Positions 48,801-60,789 of a DNA stretch of 64,000 nucleotides are shown here, in pieces. The DNA comes from Trichoplax adhaerens. Its lineage: Eukaryota; Placozoa; Uniplacotomia; Trichoplacea; Trichoplacidae. A program made the translations under genes and the position numbers. The notes under the pieces are model-generated. The model was given only the letters and a program-made list of their open reading frames with translations. It made no database searches and had not been told where the DNA came from. Each line of letters starts with the position of its first letter. The first letter of the stretch is position 1. The DNA lies in assembly GCF_000150275.1 (NCBI RefSeq), contig NW_002060973.1, forward strand, positions 219,364-283,363, read 5' to 3'.

Positions 48801-51800
48801 CAACCCATGGTTAAAACGACAGCGAATACAAATTTGAGAGTTTTGAACCATACAACGGAGAAACAGTCGTATTTTATCGGAATACTCTATTCTATGCTAT
48901 ACCTAGAAATTGAAATACTTGCTAGATATGAGATATTGGAATGTAACCGTTGCTGATAAAAACGACAATACTCCAAATATTTAGGCTATGAGATATTATC
49001 AGACTATGGCTCTGATGGAACTGTTTCAATGAATAACCGATATATAACGTCGTAAGAAAGATTAGCGCACACATGTAATTTTCAGCTGAAATGATCGGAT
49101 AAGGATGGAGGTTGTTAATTAAACGACTGGATTGTATAGCGTAGTCAGGGATGCGAAGAGAATAGGACTACATTGGATATTTACAAATATCATCATTATA
49201 CTTTAATCACGTCGAAAATATTCACTAATATGGGAGGATCAAAGTTGACAATTAGTTGAAGCTACATGTATTGACCGAGTAACACGCCTCAGAATTATCC
49301 GATCAAAGTGTTAATACAATACGAAGAACGTTAATGGATCATTTGATGGATTGTACTGTAGACAATGTCGTGAGGCTAAAGGCAGAAGATGATTTTATAG
49401 ATCCATAAATACAGTATAAAAACAAGGTGTGAAAGATTGTTAATCACAGTTCGATATTACTGACAGCCAATGGACGCTTGTACGTGAACATTAAAGTAAA
49501 ACGGTAATCTGCCGTCTGATCATTTCAAATTCTATACTGGCCGTACCAAGACTTCGCAAAGAATCTTTGTATAAGTCGAAGAGGTGGAAAGTTGCCATTA
49601 GGACTAATGCGTTGGTAGTATTGATTTAGAATAATTCCAAAGTAAATTATAACTTAATTTGTCTAATTTTTACGTGATAATATCATGGAAATCACATTCT
49701 ATGATCCAACTTTTTTTTCGAAAGTTATTTAGCAGTAAACGCAAGTTCCCAAAAGTATTTGATAAGAGAAAGTAACTTAGATCTAAATACGGTCAGATTC
49801 CTTTCCAATAAAAATCTTTTATGATTACAGCTAGAACACTGTAATTACCAAAAAAAGCGAAAGCTCAGATGGAATAGTGTAAATTAGTACAACAAAAAAG
49901 AACATCGGATTATATTGGATGGATCAGATACGGTCTGATCGTATTTCAGAAAAGTTCCATTTCACTCAACTGAATAAATGGTACAAAATCTATCTTACGG
50001 CAGGTTACCCACCATCACTCCTGAAAAACACGTCCATCCTGTGGCATTGAGTGGCATGTAGCTAGCTACTGTTTTGATCGGAGAGTGTACTGTTATATTT
50101 TATTTTAATAGAATTCGTTGTTTAAGTTAATAATCGCATTAGATAATTTTATTGCCATCATAATCACCCGGTAAAATCCTGTATATACTTAATGGGCAGC
50201 TATGAGAGAAATAATAATTACACGTTGATATTATTTTATCAATAATGATGGTTAAGATACTGTTGAAGTATAAGGAAGATCTTATTTTCCATAGGGTCGG
50301 AAATTACTAAATGACTATCAAAGGAAACTGAAAGTGGATAAACACATAAGCAGTGGACCTTACGAGATATGTTTCTAGTATTTATAATTTTAAAAGCTGA
50401 AAGGTAAGGTTAAGGCCTCGTTTAGAATGGCCTATTATATTTGTGTGCCATAATCTGCTTCGTAGGATTTTATCATTCCGATACTCAATATTTATTCTAT
50501 TTATAAAAATCGAGGCTGCGCTATATTCTTATTTGAAACTGTTTAGGATTGGAAACATATGCAGTTCTTGTGAAAGGTAATTAAGAAGGGATCAACAGAT
50601 ACCCAACGAGTGGTAGAGGGATTGTGGTGGTAGTAATGAAAATTTTATACTGTATACAGAGAGAAATCAAGTCAAGAACTCGTTTTAGAATATTTTTTCT
50701 CTCGTGCGTTATTGTATATCAGAATCGGTTTCGTAGAAAAGTGTTTCTTCGATACCCTATATGTTTGTGTTATTTATAAATATAGAGAAAATAATTATTC
50801 TGATTTCAAATTGCGAATCTAATTTATGCTAAATTTGTCGTACATTTCTGATGGTGTAAAATTTATTGTACAACTTAACAATACTTTGCTCCTTCCCTGG
50901 TGTGTGCATGTGTCTATGGTCATTTGCCTATAATTTTATTTTACGAATTGATGAAATTTCGATTGGATATTTTATATAGCAATGCCGTTACTCTTTCTTT
51001 TCGTGCTGCTTATCAAGATGAAAAATTTATAATGGATACTTAAGTCATTTTAGTTTAACATTACAATTCCCGATACAGCAGTGCTCAAAAGTTTGAAATT
51101 GATGAAAGTGTAATTGAGAGACTTAACTAGTGCACGAGTAGAATTTGATCTTACACGTTACTGTAATGGTCGATAAGGTTTTATAGTAATTAGAAGCCAA
51201 TCTTTACGCCGACTACAGCGATATTTGCGATATATTCCAAATCAGAAAAGCTACATTTTCAATATTGCACCTTGGAATTGATGGTGCAAAATAGTCTAGT
51301 TTGTGCCCATAAACGCTAGGCAATAATTGCAAATCCGACGAGATGGACTATCATCTCTATCTTCATTTTTAGTAATGCCAAAGGCTTACGAAATTTGATT
51401 ACTGTACAGTATATGTCGAGTGAGGTTACAACATCTGCGAATTATAAATATACTATATGCTATGTATGTTATGGCTAAATTAAGCGTAACATACATACCG
51501 CAATAACAGATGTAAAATTAAATGATACTAAACTGCATAAATATGTTGGTGGTAGCAGGAAAGGTATGATATATCGTGTGGTTGGACTAGGGGCCACGTT
51601 TGGCAATAGGATATCCATGATCCATGCAGATTTCTAAATCAATTTATAAAATATCGAAAATAAAGAGTTTCTAAATATCTTCACGGTTGAAATTGATGAC
51701 TCTTAAATTATATTGTAGAAATAAAAACATTGAAACAGTTTGATGCTGTCGGTATCTGGTTCAGAAAACGGTAAATTTCTAAAAATCATTTCCTACTAAA

Positions 51801-53885
51801 ACAGCAAACTTCTGAAAATCATTTTCCTACTTCCATCCACAACCCCTAACCCTAACCCCTACTTCCATCCACAACCCCCTCCATCACCCCTATGCGGCGT
51901 TCTGCCTTATATACTCTCTTCCAGTCTTCTGTTCAACTTAATTACGTAGATGTTAAAATACTGTACTATATCACCTCGACTATCTGCGTCCATGTCTCAA
52001 TATGCTTTTGTCACACTTTACTGAGATTACGCAAGTGTTAGCTTGTCTAATTAATATTTTGGCTAGGTTAGCCTAATGTGGAATGATATTTATGACTGTA
52101 GAGTACGTGAAATTTTATCACTAGCGTAGAAGTAATTCTTTTACAGTTACTAGTGCAAACTCCCGTCGCTTTGCTGACGGTTTACGATAATGTGCTCATT
52201 TAACAGATAGTATTACCATTTGATAGACCTGTCAGACTAACACTCGTTCAAATCTCTTCTTTCACCTTAGTTTTTAACTGTACATATCTCCCTATCATTG
52301 AATGAATCTTACTCAGAAATGAATAACACCATATTCTATCCCTCGAATGCTACAAAGTATCAGTCATTGCAAAGTTTTCACATTAATTTCGAAAGCACAT
52401 GGCTAACTGCATATCAATAATTGTCACAACCACTATAGGTTCTCTAACCACCGTATATGTCTTGCTATGGTCTTCTTTTAATATATTGATAAAACAATCG
52501 ATTAATTCATTATAACTTTAATATACAGTATTCAATATAGAACCTAACATATCCAATTATCCATACAGCAGTAAGTTCTAGCACATCTACTTAGTCGATT
52601 TCCATCAGACATCAAAATACAAACCTCTACTTTATAGTATTAACTGCTAAAGGGAGAGCTCTATGGGCTTTGTCAAGAAGTGGACAGTTGAGCAGTTGTG
52701 AGCTGGTTTCCATGGAGTTATTAATAAAGTGGCTGGCTCAGATGCATCGATTTGAGATCCGATCCGATTAATTCCATAGAGTTGACAAATGAGGCAGCTA
52801 TTAGTTAATTAGAATAATATAATGAATAACAGAGCTATTCTAGTACTCTACAAAACACATTGTATGGAAATAATATTCATAAAAAACAGTTTTTATGAAT
52901 CCTTCTGCATCGATTTGAGATCCGACCTGGTCGATTTCTGAGGAGTTGACTAATATTATAAATAAAAGCTATTATTCATGCTTTAAAGGCACATCTAGAA
53001 AATGATTAAAAATAAAATTGCTTAGACTACTCTTAAGGGAACATTATGTAGGAACAAATGGTCCAAATAGCCGTTCTCCTAAGCTCTGTTAGAAGGTAGA
53101 CTTAGAGCAGGGCATGATGGAAACGCAGAGAAATGGCGGCAACGAATCCCCAGGCTTAGAGCAGATAATCTGCGCATGCTTCCGCTTGTTATGTCCGTAG
53201 TCCAGTGTTCTGTAGCGGTCACAGAATATAGCATTCCTGTATGGCATTATTTGACATACTGCACCACATGTTGTGAGCTATAGTTTGGAGCACTACAGTA
53301 TCGGACTATATCGGGACTGCATCGTACCAACCTCGTTACTATAGAGAAAGCTGCAGGCCTTTGTCAATTCGAAGCTTGGCAATTTCTCTCCAGCCATTTC
53401 CAGTCTAGGTCGTCTCTTGCAGGTAAAAGTTTGATTATCCGACGTGGATAGAGTAATTTCAAGAGTAGCTTGAGCTGAATGAGGTTTTAGTCATGTAGGA
53501 GATGATAACGAATTGCAGAATGATCGTCTAATTTGTTCTAGGAGTTAAATTTGAGGCTGAAATCTTGCAGTATTAAATTGTCAATCCAACTCTTGCAGGT
53601 CCAATCTTGGCAACTAGTATTTGCATCCTTTGAATTCTGCTAGCCAGTATTAAGTGCTAGAAGTTAGCAGCTTTAGACCCATTTCACAGGTTTATTTTAA
53701 TTCATTACATTACAATATTCGTATAATTTTGGATCTGATCTTGCTTACTTTTCGTAAATGAATGGACTGCAAATAGTAGCCATTAGCTGCAGCTGAGGGT
53801 GATGACAGAGAGTATATGAAATCAACTATTTTCTGCTTAGATTCGTCTTTATGATATTCTAGGTAGTTCTTTCAGGCCAAGAAAA

Positions 53886-56800
53886 ATGTCCAGTTTTCGT
53901 AAATTAATCAAAGGAAAAGCATCTCAAAAGAAAATTAATTCGCCTTTAGCAAGATATTCGTATCCTTGCACTTTGGATTAATTCAAAATTAAAATTTCTG
54001 TGCAATGTGTCAGGTTGAGTGATAATACTCGTACATGGCAGAGTGTTTAGAAGGAGCCTTGTGCTTAGTTAGTTTAAAACGTTATGGTAACATTATTTTA
54101 TACCCCCATGCACTAGTAGAATAATTTATACTAGATAGTTAGGTTATATTCGCTATTTGTGTGCCTTAATTTAATTTTCATCAACATAGGCCAGAAGTGA
54201 AAACTCATTCTTACTATGCACTTTATTTTTGTTTACCTGACGATGCTTAATGGAAGACGCCAATGGTAGTACTAAAATAACTCAAACTGCATGTACAATT
54301 TGTCTGTCATAATGACTTTAATTTTTATCGTTCAAGGGCAACAGGATTGTATTAGATTCCTTATAACAGATTTGATCCATCTATAGGGCACCTAGATGGT
54401 TTTCGCTAGAGGACTTAAGCCAATAGGATTGCTGATATGTATACGTAATTTTCACCGCGATTCTCGTACAACGCTTAATGGAAGACCTCAGTACTAGTTC
54501 TAGAATCTTTAAATTAGATTTCCTACTTGTGTAGTATGATGAATTTCATTTCCGTTTTCAATGGTTGGATTACCGTACAATATTTGGTAATAAATTTAAT
54601 CTAGCAATAGACGTTTGAATGCTAGTACAAATAATCATTCATATTAAACATTTTCTCTACCTGACAGTGTTTATTAACTAAAGACTTCGAAGGGTGTACT
54701 TGAATATCCTAGCTGTTTTTTCTCTACTTGTGTATCATGCCCACTTTTCGTTTCCATCATCTAAAGCTAGTAATGTTGGATTACAATTATTAACTGCACA
54801 TTTGATCAATCGATATATTTTTGACGTCCAACAAAGCAATCTTTCGTTTTAGATATTTTTTTACCTGACAGCGCTTTATAGAGTACCTCAATATTATAGC
54901 TAACTTAGACTTTACTTACCGTATAACTGAAGTGATAATTACCTTTGACTAAAGGTGGTAAAAAATTTGAAAATTATGCTGTGAAAATACGGTCTGTTCT
55001 TCACTTTGCCATAGTTCACGATTTGAATAACTGCAAAATAATATCCTAAACCAGACTAGACCTGCATACCCTACTGTATATTAACAAATTGATAATGCTT
55101 CTGTACAGCTATATATTGGCATATTTTGTATGATAATAATCTTCCACATTAAATGATTAACATGAACTGAAAGTTTTACGATCTGCATGACAATATGACA
55201 TATTAAATATGGTGTAATGATAGTTGCGAATCTCTACTACTAATCTCCATTGCATCTGGAGAGAGACAATTATTGATAATAATTAGAAAAATTTTAGCTT
55301 CTATCGACTACTCTAACATTAGCAGGCTATCATCTTGTTATACCTTAATATAAAACAAAATGTAGTAATACTGGCCAGCTATCCTGTGCAATATGTAATT
55401 GTAATGTGAAAAATGAATTACTTTGGAATGCTCATATTCAAAGTAAAAAACATAAAGAGGTTAGTAAATCAAAGGATTGCGTTACGATATCACATTTTAT
55501 ATGTTAATGAAAGTCATACTTACAAGCATCATCGTGTATGACAACGACTGCTCTACTGACTATCCTAATTGAATCGATTTAGAGCGTCTTAAACCTTAAA
55601 GCACAATCTAATAAAGTGGAAACCAAACATTATGCAGTCAATAAGAAAGTGGTAAGAATCGCATATTCTATATTACTACCTCAATTGAATGCGGCTCAAT
55701 CACGGCTTTACTTGATACTGTGTGCTGGATGAGTCATGATTTAGGCTTGTATTTCTGTCGCGAAAAGAAAATGTACAGAATTTAATAATACTACATTTTA
55801 TACATCTATATTTCGCTTCGCAGTAAGTAGCAATAGCAGTGATAAATATCCGAGGCTGACTCTTAACAGCTTAATGCTCTTCCTTCCATTTTGGTAGTCC
55901 AATACGAAAAAATAAATTGTTTTGTTTTTCCTGTACAAACTGTTCTGTCGAGGATAAAACATATTATCATCAATTATTTTGCTTTGTCCACGAGGAAAAC
56001 TTTGTCATGTGAAAGTCAAATTAGCTACTGAACAAATGAATTTACTAACATTTGATTATTCTTTCTGATCTAATACTGTACCAAGGTATCCCAGAATGAC
56101 GATTCTTCCACTTTTGCAAAACCCACTTTACCCGATAGCAAAAGAAAGGTTGGAAGAACATTTAATTCATGGAAATATTACGCGTTGTATTATAAAACAA
56201 GTTTAACCTGACTCTGATTTTCTTATTGTTTACAGCAATCTGTCGGCGATGATGAACAATCTGAGCTAGCTGCAAAAAAGTTAAAAGGTAATACCATATA
56301 CAACTGCTAGTTAAGGCTTTCGTACTTTGTAAAAGTTGATTGGTCCATATTTTCTCATGTTGACGTATTACTTATATGTTCCATTATTACAGTTGATGAG
56401 GAATCAGTTAATAAATCTGAAGGAAATAGGTACAAATTGATAATCTATAAATAAAAAAACATTTAAGTTTTTGTATTGGATTTGATTTAAATTCGGGTAA
56501 TACAACTTAACTGATGGAGATATTATATCACAACAGCTTGCCTTCCGATTTCTTTGACAGTGGATCAGCGTCTAGTACAAGTACCAATACTACGGAAGAA
56601 GCTAAACTTACTGCAAACTCACTTGGTATAGATAAATTTTACGGATGAAAGTGTTGCTGTTTCTTTTATTATTGAAATTTATCGAGGTTGTTATCTTCAT
56701 GGTAGTTGGAAAATATGATGATGATGAGGAAGACAGTGAGGATGAAGATGAAGAAAATGATTCTGGAAAGAATGAAACTGCAAACGAGCAACAACCGTGA

Positions 56801-57504
56801 GATTATATATTATATAAACTTTAAGCACAGTTTTAATTGTTTTTATGAACCTTAAACTTATACATTAATTCATAAATTTTTAATGCAATATTTTTTAATC
56901 TCTCTTGAAAAGTGTGAAAGGAACTTTGCCCGAAGGGTTTTTCGATGATCCTGTCGTCGATGCAAATGTAATAACTGGGTGTTAAAACTTCCAATAATAT
57001 ATCAATTCGTTAATATCGCTGATGTACCTTTACTTGTAGGTTCGGCATGTTGAATATAAACCAAAGATTGACGTGGAATACGAAAAATTTCAAAAGGAGA
57101 TTGCTAAGGAAGAGCAGGTATTCATTTTATCATTACCAGATTGAAAATATGTATATCGTAACCTACCTTATTCTTGCATTGATCTGTAAAGAAATCAGAT
57201 GCTATTGTTGAAGTTGACGACGTAGAGGCGCAACTGGCTCGTGATACTCTGGAAGTTGTGGAACAATTGTAAATATAGTCATTTCTTGGTTGGTAACTTG
57301 CTATTGTTTAGAATACTCACACTTAAGCATAATATTTTTAGAGTCTGTGAAGAGAAAATTGATACTCTAAGAAAAGCTCGTGAGATGATGAAAGCCAAGC
57401 AACTGGCAGCGGCAAACGCTAGGAAAAAATTGGATAATGATAGCGATGATGACAGTGAGGAAAGTGAAGACGAATTTTTTGATTGGAGAGCAAAGAAGGC
57501 ATAG
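53886..57504 (+). CDS. ZNF830: ZNF830 (CCDC16) homolog, nuclear zinc-finger protein
   Basis: Twelve exons: 53886-53959, 55366-55459, 55583-55651, 56095-56148, 56236-56287, 56393-56429, 56537-56625, 56706-56796, 56913-56967, 57040-57117, 57192-57268, 57342-57504; 933 nt, 310 residues, all phases matching and all introns GT/AG. Seen: N-terminal basic region ending NSPLARYS; a U1-type C2H2 finger with C32, C35, H48, H54 (GQLSCAICNCNV, then ELLWNAHIQSKKH); the conserved LPSDFFDS block; an acidic stretch (DDDEEDSEDEDEEN); the family signature LPEGFFDDPVVDA; a C-terminal helix and an acidic tail ending DEFFDWRAKKA. Order and motifs match vertebrate ZNF830, which is somewhat longer (about 370 residues). 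By family knowledge it is nuclear and linked to pre-mRNA processing and genome stability. Intron 1 (1406 bp) holds a repeat array; other introns are 69-443 bp. For exon 4 an alternative AG would start it at 56086, in frame. Confidence 0.93.
54190..54930. repeat. Degenerate tandem repeat in ZNF830 intron 1
   Basis: About four copies with a period near 195-230 bp. The core TTTACCTGACGATGCTTAATGGAAGAC and variants occur near 54233, 54463, 54655 and 54861; TACTTGTGTAGTATGATGAA-like and TTTCCGTTTTCAATGGTTGGATTAC-like words recur between cores. No coding capacity. Confidence 0.6.
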
Positions 57505-57909
57505 CAAGCTGCCTTTACTATTTTGATGGACTTTTATTTTTATTTGATTTATGTATATAGTATAGCATTACAGTATCAACATTTTCAAGTCGTGTGCTTG
57601 ATTATAAAATATGAATACCTGTGTACAGTTTGGTAATTATTATTTTTAATATTATTCGCATATACAGTAATTACAATGCATTATACCAATTTCAACCTTG
57701 ACAATATGGTAAAAACTATCTTTGCATTAGCTGCAGGTTTTCAAAAACATACATCAAATTTACAATTCTATGTAAATTATCAAGCTTTGGCAGTATCACT
57801 CAATACTTTCATTGTTATTCGTTGTGAATTGAGTCTTACTTGCTTTCCGAAATAAATACTGATAGACTTTAGTTTTTTATGTTATTACCATAGCTTATTA
57901 GTCCTGCAG
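57505..57909. other. Short gap between ZNF830 and the RSAD1 relic
   Basis: The start is the 3' untranslated region of ZNF830; an AATAAA occurs at about 57853. The piece near 57555-57600 resembles 62875-62915, so the duplicated RSAD1 segment may reach into this gap. No gene recognised. Confidence 0.4.
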
Positions 57910-58660
57910 TTGAGAAAATAATCTTCCAAGTGTATTACAATATTGAGAGTTATCTGATCCGCGATGGAAATGCCTTGAAAAAATTGGACGTATTGCACTG
58001 TAAAAAGTCATTAGTCATTTGTGTTGGTTATATGCTACTAACGGTAATTTGTTAATGGACCTATAAAATTATACGAACTACTCACTCGGCATTCACTGTA
58101 ATAATATTATCCTGTATAAAGTGATGTAACAAAGTATCATGGTTTAATTCGGATCAGCAGTGAAAAAATTGTTGACAGACCTTATTAAATTGTAGTTTGG
58201 TTGAGGCGATGCTATCCCATCGCTCTCTTGAGATTCCCGCATGTGTTCTTATCCCTAATAATATAAGTTCAGTTGATCGTTTATTTCTGTTTGTTTTGCA
58301 TTCTTTATATTCCCAATTTGCCTTATTCCACCTTTAGGATTTTAATAAAGGAGTCACTCAATTACTGATGATTAAGCGTGCGTTGCCAATCTTTATTGTA
58401 CTCGTAGATACATAACTCGTATTAAGGAATAGTTAATCAAAATCAATCATTACTGTCTAGGTCACTATTAGAAATGATGTAGTTACTGTTGCTTATACTT
58501 ACTTCATTACCATCGCCATCCGATGATTAGGTGATCAATTTTGAAATCATAACGTAACGCTGATATTCAAGTTATGGAAAGATTAAATAACCACGCGCTC
58601 CTGGATCAACGCCAATGTCATCAATGTCCAGTAGGATCAATATGCTAACTAATTGTACCC
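57910..58660 (-). pseudogene. RSAD1: Dead partial copy of the RSAD1/HemW gene
   Basis: Three exon-like blocks match the intact gene at 63084-63827 in order and spacing: 58660-58480 (GVDPGARG in place of GVGPGAHG, with an early TAG), 58331-58086 (Gln codons turned into TAA, a small deletion, later TGA) and 57997-57910 (one extra T that shifts the frame). Splice signals are still visible, so the copy arose as DNA, not from spliced RNA. Homology continues on both sides into non-coding sequence (to about 58735). Clearly non-functional. Confidence 0.88.
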
Positions 58661-60789
58661 TTGAGATCAATTTTTAAGTCATGGTGTTAAAATACTGTAG
58701 ATTAAATGATGACTCTAATTTTTACTGAATAGTTTGGCATACTACGTATTGCAACTGTCAGAAGATAGCAATGACCATTCTATAGCAATGGATTAAGGCT
58801 TTAAAGCCGAAAAAAGATAAACTACTGGAGACTAACTGGAGAATGGCATCATCATAGATGCACGGTATGACTTTGCTAATTCTATCTACTAGCAAATTAT
58901 CCGTTTAAATGGACGGCAATATAATCTGTCCAAAATAATATAGTAAAAGAAAACCCATAGCTAGATGATCCTAATATAGGTTCCTACTTTCTAGATAGGT
59001 GCGATGCTTCTTCCAATTTTGGAAGATTGGAAATTGCTTTAATTGCTCTTCAAGCTCGAATGAGGTTGTCATTTCAGCTGTCCGGTAGAATTTCATTTTA
59101 GTCTAGAGTATTATATTGTAGCCGATTTGTAGACAGCATGAATTGGTTATTTAACGGCTCTATATCGTTATTGCGTTGTAAAACCACAATGATACGACGC
59201 CTTGCAATGTCGATCATCAATAAAGACTTTGTCGTTGTTCGATATATCATTTCTAGCTTTCCAATAAGGCGTAGAATCGTCAAATCATTGTTGAATTTGC
59301 CACCGGATTACAACTATCTTGCATCTTCCTCTGTCAGTCAACTGACGGATGGTAATTCGATAATTATAATTGTCACTACGGTTGCAATATATTGCTAATA
59401 GTGCAACGCGGAGCATTTTCCCGTAATCGCCTTTTAAAGCTTGCACTAAAGTCGTCATTTTAAAGATAAACGAATGGCGAAGTAATAGGCTTGATTAGCC
59501 AAATGTGTACAGTAGCCTCCAACTTCGCTATTTTAAAGATAAATCAATGGTGAAGTAAAGTTTTATTAACCAAATAGGTAGTCCTTATAGTGTTGATTTT
59601 TGTGGGAAAAGAGATTCAATTTCACTTCCTCAATATTAGCAGGTTCAAACTAGCCGTGGAAAAACTCTTCTGCATCTCAACTCTGCCTTTTATATCTGAA
59701 CTACGAAAGTGTAAAGAGGCAACTAGCAGAAGAAGCTATTTTGACGGACGATTTGAATTTCATTTACGCATATTTCAACTTTATTTCAAATTGTTTATAA
59801 TGATGTACCGTAGGTTGGACATTTTTAATCAAGTACTATAGGCTGCCATGAATAGAATCAAAGACGACAAAAGGGAATAAATGGACATCAAAAGCAAAGA
59901 TGATTGATAATTCTTTAATGGCTTCTATAGCCAACGTCTAAAACATCAGCAAATTCTTTTCTAACGTACAAATAGTAGCAAGTAGGGGGGGGGGGGTCCA
60001 CGATCTCAATACTAGCCTATGCTAGGTCCTCCGAAAAAATAATTGTTACTGACAATTTTAGTGTCTAATGTCTACGCATGGTGCATCCTCAAGTCCAACA
60101 ACTTGATTATGCAATATGCTCCGAAACTGGGCTCTTTATTTCTAGCCATATTCTAGGATCAATTTTCAATCCACTACCTGATCATGAAGCAAAGTATTCC
60201 CGACAGATAGCAGGCCTGTTCTACTACTAAAGCATCATGCCTTGCGTTTGAGTAGCCTTGGCGACAAGATTAAAATAAATTTATCTTCTTAGAGTAGATC
60301 TCCCGACATTGTATAACATTTTAGCCTCAAGCATAGCATATCCAATCAACCCAGTCAGTGCATTCGCTTACGCCTTTACTCATTACTCTTATTTCACCAT
60401 ACAACACTCAAATATGCTTGCAAGTTGCAATACAAACATGATCTTTTTATGATGGTATTGCAGAATGCTGATGATACATATTCCAATCTAAAATGAGAAT
60501 ACTATTGTAGATATCCCAGTAAAAGAGTAAAAAATAGCAATCTATACTTTATCAGCTGATTGCATTTGACAAAGTACAGGATATAATTGTATAATTGTAT
60601 TGACAAAGTACAGGATATATGAAAAATTTCCTCAATTTGGAGTACAGTTTATTGAAATTATTACCAGTATACAGGCTAAAGACTGACAAACCTTATTTCG
60701 TAAAGCCGATTTGTCTTATTCCTACAGTACTTATGGGTTGCGAATGGACGCAAACTCTCAAGATCCATGACAGTGCAAGGTATTTTCCA
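58661..60789. other. Intergenic between RSAD1 relic and metalloprotease
   Basis: No gene recognised. Noted: a two-copy repeat at 59456-59515 and 59528-59585 (core TTTTAAAGATAAA..AATGGCGAAGTAA); a run of 12 G at 59985-59996; and TTGACAAAGTACAGGATATA repeated at 60568 and 60599. Open frames at 59098-59398 overlap on both strands and are not supported. Confidence 0.45.

Larger units (their letters stand above)
41509..53885. other. Long stretch without recognised genes
   Basis: About 12.4 kb. Found here: the upstream element at 42988-43175; degenerate repeats at about 47.3-48.8 kb; a two-copy repeat whose core TGCATCGATTTGAGATCCGA starts at 52743 and recurs at 52906; a telomere-like CCCTAA stretch at 51841-51860 inside a duplicated CTACTTCCATCCACAACCCC; and a somewhat G+C-richer patch at 53090-53420. 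Open frames are all short and unlike known families. Small exons of an unfamiliar gene could be missed by eye. Confidence 0.45.

Noticed and set aside
57241-57504. Single 87-codon open frame at the end of ZNF830
   Set aside because: It reads across the intron between exons 11 and 12; splicing 57268 to 57342 restores the family sequence.
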